A DNA stretch of 64,000 nucleotides from Liolophura sinensis (lineage: Eukaryota; Mollusca; Polyplacophora; Chitonida; Chitonidae): positions 85,790,644 to 85,854,643 of the forward strand of contig NC_088295.1 of NCBI RefSeq assembly GCF_032854445.1, given 5' to 3'. Each line of letters starts with the position of its first letter. The stretch's first letter is position 1. Under the pieces are notes generated by a model, which had not been told where the DNA came from, did not search any database, and saw nothing but the letters and a program-made list of their open reading frames with translations. Positions 21,311 through 31,500 of this stretch are shown here, one piece after another. The translations under genes were made by a program, and so were the position numbers.

Positions 21311-22257
21311 ATATATTCAAACCTGCAAGGCTTCTCTTGCAATAAAAGTTTTGTTTCACATCGGAGACTCTGAAACGCATAAAATACACAGATGTGTATA
21401 CCAATCCCAGTTTGAATGAGCAATGGGGATCTAATTCAGCGTAGTTACCTGGAGTCGGATATTGGTGAACTTTTTGAAGTTTCTCTGGAGTCTTGCCAAC
21501 AGGCTTCCAGATTAATCCACCGCAGATGTATACGGCGACATGTCTGATCCTGGTGATAGATCTGAATGATGAGTTTTGACATGGATGCGGCTTGAATCCC
21601 AGCGGCCATTGTTAACTGGCCATGTACTAGGTTACAATGTGTGTAAGAAGACCTCTTGTACTTGAGGGCGTGCAGCAGGTATTGGAGAGAACGGCCACCC
21701 ATAAACGTGACAAGCATGTAACGGGATATCAGCAACCACCCATCACCTATCCAAGATCAACAGGATTAGATTCAACACCTAACAAAGCTTCACAAATATG
21801 TTTACACATCTTTAACGTGATCTGTATCAGAATCTCCCATATTGGATAACTAAATCTGACCACCTTATTTACCTAAATAATATAAATGTAGGTCAAGTAT
21901 TTTGTCTTCCATTTGTTTTGATGGTAGCCATGTCAACTGGGAAGCATGCGCAAAGTAAACCGAATTGTTGTTTATATTTCTAGTCACTTCTCACAATTTC
22001 AATCTCTACCACTTGGCTTAAGTCATCTAAGATTATCACAGCTAATTGAAGATGCACAGTGGCAAAGTCAGCCCTGTCGGTGGTAAATATCATTTTCTTA
22101 CTATTGTATAATCGATCATGTATAACATTTTTCAAGAAGAGTGATCTGTCTTGACATCCAAATTCAAATTTAATTAAATATTAAATGGTGTTAGCTCATT
22201 TAAATTAAAAATCAAATTAACATTGAATTTATGTAGACTGAAGTTGAATTACCGTCT

Positions 22258-22368
22258 TTAACCTCTTAAGAGCAAGAGGGATGTTATCTGACGTTACGTT
22301 GAACTTTATTGACCCTAGCCGTTTCTTGGAGCTAGCACGTTACGTTCTTGGAGCCTATCAGACCCCAG
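22258..22368 (+). other. Possible non-coding first exon of the mucin-CUB gene
   Basis: The only support is a good donor, gaccccag|gtatgt at 22369, and the need for an exon upstream of the acceptor at 24226. Weak. Confidence 0.2.
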
Positions 22369-22705
22369 GTATGTAGCTGTTTTAAATGTCACTTATAATA
22401 ATATTTTCTTTAAACTTGATCAAAGTGTGTGCGTAGAAAAGATTTCTGAAAACTGGAAATTTATTTCCCTCAGTGAATTACATATAATGGTATCTCTGAA
22501 CCAATCTTTGTTTACTGATTTGTTGAACTGAGCCTGCTTTCAACGGAATTAGTCAGAAAGTAACAAGCAAAATGGACACAAACATTCATTTTCAGGTAAT
22601 TTCTGGTAGAGATGGGATACCTCCTCTAGTTAATATTTAGAATAAATAACAAATACCTAGAAAATTAATTTCAAAGATGATTGCATCGGATGTCGCCGGT
22701 TTGAA

Positions 22706-22845
22706 TATATCTTTATTTGATTGTGGTTTAACATCAAGACACACTTAAGAGCTATTCACTTGTATGATGGCGGTCAGTTTTATAGGTTGAGAAAATCGGA
22801 GTGCTTGGTGAAAACCACCAACCATTTGCAAGGTACTAACGAACA
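22706..22845 (-). mobile_element. SINE family 1, decayed fragment
   Basis: Shows tttatttgattgtggttta, cacttgtatgatggcggtca and aaaaccaccaaccatttgca in family order. Confidence 0.55.
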
Positions 22846-23065
22846 TGTGACGTACAGATATGAACATCATATTGCATGGTATAGAAGACAAGTGGTCTTC
22901 AACAAATGTTAGACTGCACAAACAACGCGATTGGCCGCTGAGAGAGAAGAGCTGACGCTGGTTTGGATAAACAGAAATATGTTCTTATTTAACAAGGCCT
23001 CCGACACAAGAGACCTGGCCGGAAATATACGTATTTCAGAAATAATGACACCATCGCAAGCGAGG

Positions 23066-23335
23066 GGTCTCCGTGGTTCAGTTTTTAGCGCGATAGAGCA
23101 GCGTAATGACCCAGGGGCCTCTCACCAATGCGGTCGCTGTGAGTTCAATTCCAGTTCATGCTGACTTCCTCCTCGGCCGTAAGTGGGAAGGTCTTCCAGC
23201 AAACTGCGGATGGTCGTGAGTTTCCTCCTGGCTCTTCCTGGTTTCCTCCCACCATAATGCTGCGCCACACCGTTGAAAAAGTGAAATATTCTTGAGTATG
23301 GCGTAAAATACCAAACAAATAAATAAATAAATCAT
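23066..23335 (+). mobile_element. SINE family 1, full length
   Basis: tRNA-like head from ggtctccgtggttcag to the B-box-like tgagttcaattcc, then gtaagtgggaaggtcttcca, ggtttcctcccaccataatg, gaaatattcttgagtatggc and an (AAAT)n tail. Confidence 0.88.
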
Positions 23336-24056
23336 AACAAGCGACAGTCTCTTAAAACAATGTTATGATCGGATACTGAACGTTCAAGCGGTATTATCCG
23401 GTTTTTGTTTTTAGGGCTTTTTTGAGGAAAAAATCAGACACTAATTGTGGTATTTTTCACAAATTGATTTAGCAACGAGGTTTGTCTATCATGGCGATTA
23501 CAACTAGTAATATGCTTGACAGTTAGCTTTTGAGTGCAAGCTAGAGCGCTCTAATCATATTCATTTCCAGGACATATCTTGGTTGCACCGGATGGAATAT
23601 ACAAAAGACATATCTTCATTCTTATTATTATATATGTAGTTTTGTGTGCAGTTTTAACATTTTTTTCATGTTCAAACATGAGAGAATGCTTTCTTTTTAT
23701 TGCCTTACATGTTTGCAAAATCTCACAATTCTGTGATTTGCGGTACCGCCTTCTATACTAAAACAAGTGCTTTGCAACGCGAAGCTGAGAAGACAAAGCA
23801 ATATTCTGATTGTGTATTTTTGATCTGAAATTAGATAGTTCAGAAGTTAAAATGGAATCCCTTTAAGCGTACATGTAATGAAGCTATATAAAGATGTAAC
23901 TTGTTGTACCCAACTTTCCCAAAACCTTCCTGTACCTAATTGTTTAAAATTGCATTCATTTCCAACCGTGAAAGATGTAGCCCTAAAGCATGTTGATAAC
24001 TTCAGAGTAGCCTTAATTTGTAAGTACTTGTTAGGGTATGTGAAAGACATAAAACA

Positions 24057-24058
24057 TT

Positions 24059-24089
<31 letters not shown>

Positions 24090-24155
24090 TTTGATTGGCA
24101 GAGCCCGCGGGAAACCCACGACCATACGCAGGTTGCTGGCAGACCTAAGACTTTT
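24057..24155 (-). mobile_element. SINE family 1 fragment with (TTTA)n tail
   Basis: About nine TTTA units followed by gattgg, gggaaacccacgaccat and cgcaggttgctggcagacc. It ends about 70 bp before the acceptor of the next exon. Confidence 0.75.
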
Positions 24156-24231
24156 TAGGGACCAGTTATGCACACTAATGCCCATTTCTGCTCCTCAGTT
24201 TTAATAATTTGCCTGTTTTGTTTCAGAGTGC

Positions 24232-24394
24232 ATGGCAGTGGAAGCAAACACCGAAAATGAACCATCTATAGACGAAACTGTTGGACATGAACCCAGGCGA
24301 CAGTTTTTTCTCCGGAAAAAACGGTTAATTGCCATTGCGTTGGGTGTGGTACTCCTTCTTTTTATCATCATCGGCGTTTCAGTTGGCGTTGCGA
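24232..24394 (+). CDS. Exon: cytoplasmic tail and membrane anchor
   Basis: Acceptor tttcag at 24221-24226, donor A|gtaagt at 24395, ends in phase 1. The hydrophobic stretch is about 20 residues and follows FLRKKR. Confidence 0.75.
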
Positions 24395-27106
24395 GTAAGT
24401 ACTATGCCCTGTCTTGTGTAGACAAGTTGCCTAAACGACCGTTATAAATTTCCAGGACCGTATAGTCTGTAGTACAAAACACGGGTGTTTGTTGCCGAGT
24501 CTTCACTCAAAAATTACCCTGTTAATTTTAACAGAAAGTCTGTTTTCTGAGTGATGCTATAATGTATTCCGTTAATATAACATAATACCATGTCATATTC
24601 AACATGATATTCTATTAGTCTAAGAGAATCTTTATGTTGAATGAATAGAATATGTGTGTTATATTTAACAGAATAATCTTTTGTAACAGAAGAATACGTT
24701 CTAGCATCATTTAGACTTTCTGTTGAAATTAACAGATTAATTTTTTAAGTGTAATTGTGGTCCTAAGATTGTTTCTTACGGTTGTCTGTGAGATAGTACA
24801 CTTCCTTCTTTCCACTGGATAGATTAAACCATAGAAACATACACACTGAAACATTCCATTTGAAGTCTAACCCCGCGGCTTTGCTTTCACTGATATTTAC
24901 CATTAATTTTGAGTTTTGGCGAATGTGTCTCAGTCAGATTTGAAATCAGACAACACTACTGCTGTATTGTTTGTAATGGAATAATTCACTGATTAAACAG
25001 ACGGACGAAGAGTTCAACAAAGTTCCGCAAGTGGAGCACAGAAAGTAACGGAGAGTACAGACAATGGTGTGAACGAGACAACGATGAGTACAACAGATGA
25101 ACCTGATCCCAACATAACCAGCAGCACCGAAACACAGCCATCTGCAAGTCCATCCAATGTACACACGAGCTCCTTCGCAGGGCAATCCACTTTACTACCA
25201 GCGTCGTCGCCATTTACTCTTAAGAGAAGTTCGGAAGAGTACTCCACTTTCCAAGAGTCATCCACAAAGTTTTCTGACACTACATCCACATCGAAAAAAA
25301 CAGATGCTGAAACCGCAGATAATACCTCACGAACTACAGCCACTGGGATTCCCACCACAGGACGAACCACGATTACCGAAACCCCAGCTACTACTACTCC
25401 ACCGGCGCAAGAATCACAAACATCGACATCGCAACCAGTAACAACGCCATCAGCCACAGGCACAACAGAACCACCGACAACATCATCAACTACAATCACA
25501 ACAGGGCCAACGGGAACACAACCACCAACGTCAACGTTATCAACTACCACTACAACTGAACCAACGACAACTCCACCAACTACAACGCCAACAGAACCAA
25601 CTACAACTCAATCAACTACAACGACAACCCCACTAACTACAACACCACCAACTACAACAACAACAGAACCAACGACAACTCCACCAACAACAACGACAAC
25701 ACAACCAACTACAACGACAACACAAGCAACGACTACGACATCAACTACTACAACAACAACTACAACAACAACAACCACACCTGCACCCACGCCCCCACCC
25801 GGTAAGTCCAGCATTCTGAAATGCCCTGTTTCTTGTGGCCACATAACAATAGATACATATACGTATATAAAGCATACTGCTTTACGACAGAACTAGAAAG
25901 ACGCACTTCCTGTTTGAGTTCTTGAATGACGTATAGGCCTACTACAAGCAAAATAGTGTCGAAAATTAGGTTCTATGTTTACTTTTTTCAACAACCTTGA
26001 ATACCACGGCAACAAAACTTAATTTTTTTTTACTTTTTAAGGTTTATTTTTGGTCAAATGCCTATTGCATTCATACATTTCGTTTGTATCAATAGTAAAG
26101 CCAATCCAATCAACTTTAAAAAGTTGGAAACGTGTAAGTGATAGGCCATATATCTAGTAGTTAAACACTTCAAAACCACTTAGACTTTGGAGGAAACCCC
26201 TTTTCCATGTCAAATCCCAATTTTCAGATACTTGCGGTGGGAATCGACTTGCCTCATCGATTGGCACCACTATTACTTCATCTAACTATCCGAACAACTA
26301 CGCCAACAACTTGAATTGTGTGTGGACGATTCAAGCACCTGCGGGCGAAAGGGTGCAGCTGACGGTGACTGACATGGACATAGAGGCCAACAGACAGTGT
26401 TCATTTGATTTCGTGGAATTCAAGGATAATTCGGTATTACATCTACCTGATGCGTGTTTTAGTTTAACGAATGTGTAATAAAGCTGAAAGTCTTTAAATT
26501 TCTTTAAAATTAAAGTTTTAAAGCTAACTGACCAGTAAGATACACAATACCCGATGAGAATCACATGCAAATGCTTGATCGCGTTGTCTTATCTGTGCCT
26601 CTGTGTTTCTTTTTGTATACACGTTTAACGAAAGACGCCCTCATGCATGACCATATCCAGATTTAGGACCCCAATCGCAAAGAGCTTTCAAGTTTGTCTA
26701 TGAAAGCTTAACGTTTTTATTAATAAACCATCATGTTTTGTTTAATTTACTTGTTAGTTTTAATACAGCTTGTATAGTTTAGGCGGCCAAGAGTTTGGGG
26801 GCCAAAACGTTTTCCAGAACTGAAGTGACTCTAGATATGCCCTGTTATGGTAATGTCACTATTGTTGTACAATGATTTGTATCAGTATTTCCTGCTTATC
26901 AAGTGAATGACATAATATGTAATGGACTGTTTCCTCTTTCACAGGGATCCCCTGTCCGCGTATGTGGTACGCAGGTACCACAACCTTACGTCTCCTCAAG
27001 CAATTCGGTCCAAATCACATTTAAAACCGACAGCTCCCAGACCAGGAAAGGCTTTCGTCTTACTTTCAGGGCCATAGGTATGCAATTGAGTTTACTTTCT
27101 ACTTGA
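24232..27106 (+). CDS. Predicted type II membrane mucin-like protein with one CUB domain
   Basis: Four exons: 24232-24394, 25001-25801, 26228-26433 and 26945-27106, about 443 codons. The N-terminus is acidic (MAVEANTENEPSIDE), then basic RRQFFLRKKR, then a membrane segment LIAIALGVVLLLFIIIGVSV. Positive charges before the segment place the N-terminus in the cytoplasm and the rest outside. A roughly 265-residue Ser/Thr/Pro stalk ends in nearly pure Thr and should be heavily O-glycosylated. One CUB follows with four cysteines and three calcium-ligand positions (MDIE, FDFV, KTDSS). The start is the first ATG after an acceptor at 24226; an in-frame GAG TGC precedes it, so an upstream coding exon is possible. 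The end is uncertain: I read through a possible donor at 27078 to TGA at 27104. It is likely a tandem paralogue of the gene at 717-17223, whose N-terminus may have this design. Function unknown. Confidence 0.75.
25001..25801 (+). CDS. Exon: Thr-rich mucin-like stalk
   Basis: 801 bp, acceptor ttaaacag, donor G|gtaagt. The first two thirds are Ser/Thr-rich with N-glycosylation sequons (NET, NIT, NTS). The last third is runs of TTTT broken by EP, QP or PP. This part is a low-complexity ACA/ACT/CCA coding repeat and probably varies in length between individuals. Confidence 0.8.
26228..26433 (+). CDS. Exon: CUB, first half
   Basis: 206 bp, acceptor ttttcag, donor gtatta (weak). It encodes DTCGGNRLASSIG, ITSSNYPNNYANN, NCVWTIQAPAGE and MDIEANRQCSFDFVEF. 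One codon shorter than the 209-bp exons of the neighbouring gene. Confidence 0.84.
26945..27106 (+). CDS. Exon: CUB, second half, probably terminal
   Basis: Acceptor tttcacag. It encodes VRVCGTQVPQPYVSSS and ITFKTDSSQTRKGFRLTF, then reads on to QLSLLST and TGA. Alternatively the exon ends at 27077 with donor gtatgc and a short last exon lies downstream (a candidate opens after attatacag near 27,813). Confidence 0.65.
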   Translation, partial: GSPVRVCGTQVPQPYVSSSNSVQITFKTDSSQTRKGFRLTFRAIGMQLSLLST

Positions 27107-27139
27107 TTTGATTTTATTTGTAAATTTACGCCCGGGAAG

Positions 27140-27145
27140 AATAAA
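27140..27145 (+). terminator. Polyadenylation signal AATAAA
   Basis: 34 bp after the read-through stop at 27106. A second AATAAA at 28067-28072 would serve the alternative gene end. Confidence 0.4.
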
Positions 27146-28255
27146 GCATTCAGAATCCAGAGATACCACAGTATTTCGCCAGTAAGAGAATAGCTACATG
27201 GCACATAGCCGCGTCCGAGCAAGGTGAAGATCCATTCCCGCACAGCACCGTAATGCAGTTTTATTACAAAACAAGTTAACATGCATAAATGAGTCTTTAC
27301 GTTGTATCCCGAAACGGAGATCATTGCTGATATCATAAGTTAACATAAGGCTTGGGTTGGATTGGAAATTGTTTACATTTGAATGCCTAAGTCTATAAGA
27401 ACCAAATGGTACTAATGGCTGACCGGATGGACTGATGAATGAAAGAATGATAAGATGGCTGACTCGAAGATTGAGTTGATGAAATGTTCAGTTGATGCGA
27501 TAGGATTCGACAGCCAACAAGAAATTGGCACACACATGTAGTTTGAATCGACAGAATTGAAATAAAAAGAACTGAGATGAGTAGGATTGTGTGAGGTTGA
27601 TTCGATTCACTTGAACCAACAGATAATATTATTTTACCAAGCTGTCTAAAGTTCACTTCGGTGCATATGTGAACAATGCGTGTGTGAACAGATTCGCATA
27701 TCTGTCAACTCCCTGTTGTTGATTTCAAAGCATAATTGGTAAAGTATTCTTTGGAATTCTACATTACTAGTATTTCGGACATACGAATGCTCTTTATGAT
27801 CTCCATTATACAGTCCTATATAGTGAATGCCCGCAAAATCAAGATTCTGATGGTGGACCACGAATCTCCGAGGCAATGTTTTCATATGATTGCCCAAATT
27901 GATGACAACACAGCAGTTTGAGTAATAGTAGACCAGTGACGTCTATAATTAAACATCACTGCATTTTTACCCAACTCTACTTAAGCCATTGTGCTAGGGA
28001 CGTTATTAATTTCGAATATAAAACTTGCCTTCCTGTTTCTTAATGTGTGACTTTTACATCTTCCGAAATAAAAGTAATTTTACGCCTTGGGTTTTTGGGA
28101 TGAGGCTGTGTGAATCCAACACTGTTTTGGGGGGAAATGACAAGTTAAATGTACCATAAAGTAAGTGGGTGTAAACCTACATGAAGGAATAAAAATAATT
28201 TCCGAGCTTTGTTATAATCCAACTAACGGTTGTTGTTTATGTACCATTTTTCGCG

Positions 28256-28504
28256 TCAGCCAACCAGCGGTCCCTCGGTGAATGGAATGACCATGTCCTT
28301 CACGTTATGGAAACTACCATTGGTTGGAGCAGGTTGAAGTCCGAGTAACTCGCACATCAGAGGGTACAAATTTACTGTTTCAAACGGCGTCACCTGGTAA
28401 TGGCGTTTGAAATTCGGTCCCCTGGCTAGGAAAAACGGATGCATAGATTGATACCTGTTATCGTACCCATGGTTACCATGTTCCTCGCGCAGATTTGATT
28501 GATT
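28256..28504 (-). CDS. ENPP exon 3 (terminal)
   Basis: Acceptor tttattttacag, phase 0, stop TGA at 28256-28258. It encodes NHGYDNRYQSMHPFFLARGP, VNLYPLMCELLGLQPAPTNG and KDMVIPFTEGPLVG. Confidence 0.9.
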   Translation of the reverse strand, partial: NQSNLREEHGNHGYDNRYQSMHPFFLARGPNFKRHYQVTPFETVNLYPLMCELLGLQPAPTNGSFHNVKDMVIPFTEGPLVG

Positions 28505-31500
28505 CTGTAAAATGAAGTACAAAGAGGATAAATTATGTTGGCAAACAAAGAATACTGATTAAGATGAGATATGGGTATAGTGGAACTTTCTAAAATGTTT
28601 TGAAAAATGTTTTCCGTGATAAACTCTGGTGCTAAAACTACGCATACTGATTAAGATAAGATATGGGTGTAGTGAAACATTCTATAATGTTATCAAAATC
28701 TTTTCAACCTTTCTTCATAAACATGCCATTTTTGAAAAGCGAAAAAAATTCTTAATCAAATGTGCAGAAACTTTTTTAAAGAACTCTGCTCAAGTGTAAT
28801 AAGCAATTTCGAGGCAGTCCTTGTCGAAATTATTTACGGGTTTCATTAAGGGCGGGTTACTTGTGTATTACTTCTGACTATATGACTATAAGATGAAATC
28901 TGTGGTCATGTCAATCTGTATGTCTCTAATATAACAGAACCGGATTCAGGAACCAGGAACTCACTAGATAACGCCACTAAAACATTACATAAGCTGTTGT
29001 TCTGAAAAAAGCACAGGACGCCATAGATAACATCTTTGTTAAGGCATACAGCTGCCATATTCCTAACTACGTGTCCAAAACGTACTCTAGTAATGGTCCA
29101 GCCCTCATCTGCCACGGCGAAAACGTCCATCACCCGGCGGTTGTTCTTGTAGTGATAAAACTCAGGGATATCTTCCTTTAGGTACACTGTCATGTTTGGG
29201 TGGGCGTGTCTCAGACGATTGTAGAGGTCTTGAGCTCTTCCCGGAGACGGCCGAATATTAGCGATTGGACCAGAATCCACGAGGTAGAACCAATCAGCGG
29301 GTACGTAATCTAAGAGGTCGATGACCATAGTTTCCGTGTTGATCTCGGCCATCCCATGGTCGCTGGTCAGAATCACATTGACTTCGTTCAGGAGACCAGC
29401 CTGGGACAGCTGGTCGTAGATGTGTCCTGCCACAAGGTCCATTTCCATGATTTTCTGCCGTATCTCTGGAGAGTTTGGCCCGTACGTGTGGCCCGTGTGA
29501 TCCGGCTCATGAAAATACAGAGTGGAAAAGTTAATGTCTAGAGCTTTAAACCAGTCCACCACAGCCTCGGTGCGCACATCAAATGGCGTCTTCTCCAAAT
29601 AAGGCATCCAGATATCGGGGCGAACGCCTTTCAACTTGGCCTCGCTGCCCGGCCAGAAGTAGGAAGCGCTCTTCAGACCCTGAAGCTTGGCCGTAATCCA
29701 GATCGGCTCCCCTCCATCCCACCACTTTGAGTCCGTCGTGCCGAAGGAGAAAGATTCGTTAAATACCGGATCATACATGTGGTTACTGATGATACCGTGG
29801 GACTCCTCATACAAACCTGTACAGAAATTAGGGCAAAGACACACATGTGGTTACTGATGATACCGTGGGACTCCTCATACAGACCTGTACAGGAATTAGG
29901 CACAGACAAACATGAGGTTACTGATGATACCGTGGGACTCCTCATACAGACCTGTACAGAAATTAGGGCAAAGACACACATGTGGCTACTGACGATACCG
30001 TGGGACTCCTCATACAGACCTGTACAGGAATTAGGATACAGACACACATGAAGTTACTGATGATACCGTGGGACTCCTCATACAGACCTGTACAGGAATT
30101 AGGCACAGACAAACATGAGGTTACTGATGATACCGTGGGACTCCTCATACAGACCTGTACAGAAATTAGGGCAAAGACACACATGTGGCTACTGACGATA
30201 CCGTGGGACTCCTCATACAGACCTGTACAGGAATTAGGATACAGACACACATGAGGTTACTGATGATACCGTGGGACTCCTCATACAGGCCTGTACAGGA
30301 ATTAGGGCAAAGACACACATGTGGTTACTGATGATACCGTGGGACTCCTCATACAGACCTGTACAGGAATTAGGACAAAGAAACACATGTGGCTACTGAC
30401 AATACTGTGGGACTCCTCATACAGACCTGTACAGGAATTAAGACACAGACACACATGAGGTTACTGATGATACCGTAGGACTCCTCACACAGACCTGTAC
30501 AGGAATTAGGACACAGACACACATGAGGTTACTGATGATACTGTGGGACTCCTCATACAGACCTGTACAGGAATTCGGACACAGACACACATGTGGTTAC
30601 TGATGATACTGTGGGACTCCTCATACAGGCCTGTACAGAAATTAGGACACAGACACACATGTGGTTACTGATGATACCGTGGGACTCCTCATACAGACCT
30701 GTACAGGAATTAGGCACAGACACACATGAGGTTACTGATGATACTGTGGGACTCCCCATACAGACCTGTACAGGAAATAGGACACAGACACACATGAGGT
30801 TACTGATGATACCGTGGGACTCCTCACACAGACCTGTACAGGAATTAGGACACAGACACACATGAGGTTACTGATGATACCGTGGGACTCCTCATACAGA
30901 CCTGTACAGAAATTAGGGCAAAGACACACATGTGGCTACTGACGATACCGTGGGACTCCTCACACAGAGCTGTACAGGAATTAGGGCACAGACACACATG
31001 AGGTTACTGATGATACCGTGGGACTCCTCATACAGATCTGTACAGAAATTAGGACACAGACACACATGTGGTTACTGATGATACCGTGGGACTCCTCATA
31101 CAGACCTGTACAGGAATTAGGGCAAAGAAACACATGTGGCTACTGACAATACTGTGGGACTCCTCATACAGACCTGTACAGGAATTAGGACACAGACACA
31201 CATGTGGTTACTCATGATACCGTGGGACTCCTCATACAGACCTGTACAGGAATTAAGACGCAGACACACATGAGGTTACTGATGATACCGTAGGACTCCT
31301 CACACAGACCTGTACAGGAATTAGGACACAGACACACATGAGGTTACTGATGATACTGTGGGACTCCTCATACAGACCTGTACAGGAATTAGGACACAGA
31401 CACACATGTGGTTACTGATGATACTGTGGGACTCCTCATACAGGCCTGTACAGAAATTAGGACACAGACACACATGTGGTTACTGATGATACCGTGGGAC

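Larger units (their letters stand above)
17420..22250. other. Intergenic stretch with repeats, no gene seen
   Basis: Contains SINE copies at 18,088-18,305, 20,185-20,270 and 21,143-21,310 and a three-unit tandem repeat near 19.3 kb. I found no exon with convincing similarity and splice sites on either strand. Confidence 0.6.

Noticed and set aside
25014-25844. Minus-strand valine-rich frames (178 and 78 codons)
   Set aside because: Complement of the Thr-rich mucin exon (ACA/ACC read as GTT/GTG); no splice or family support.
27813-27910. Candidate last exon of the mucin-CUB gene (acceptor attatacag, short frame to TGA)
   Set aside because: Phase fits and two cysteines are present, but it is short and has no similarity to anything I can name; kept only as an alternative in the gene entry.
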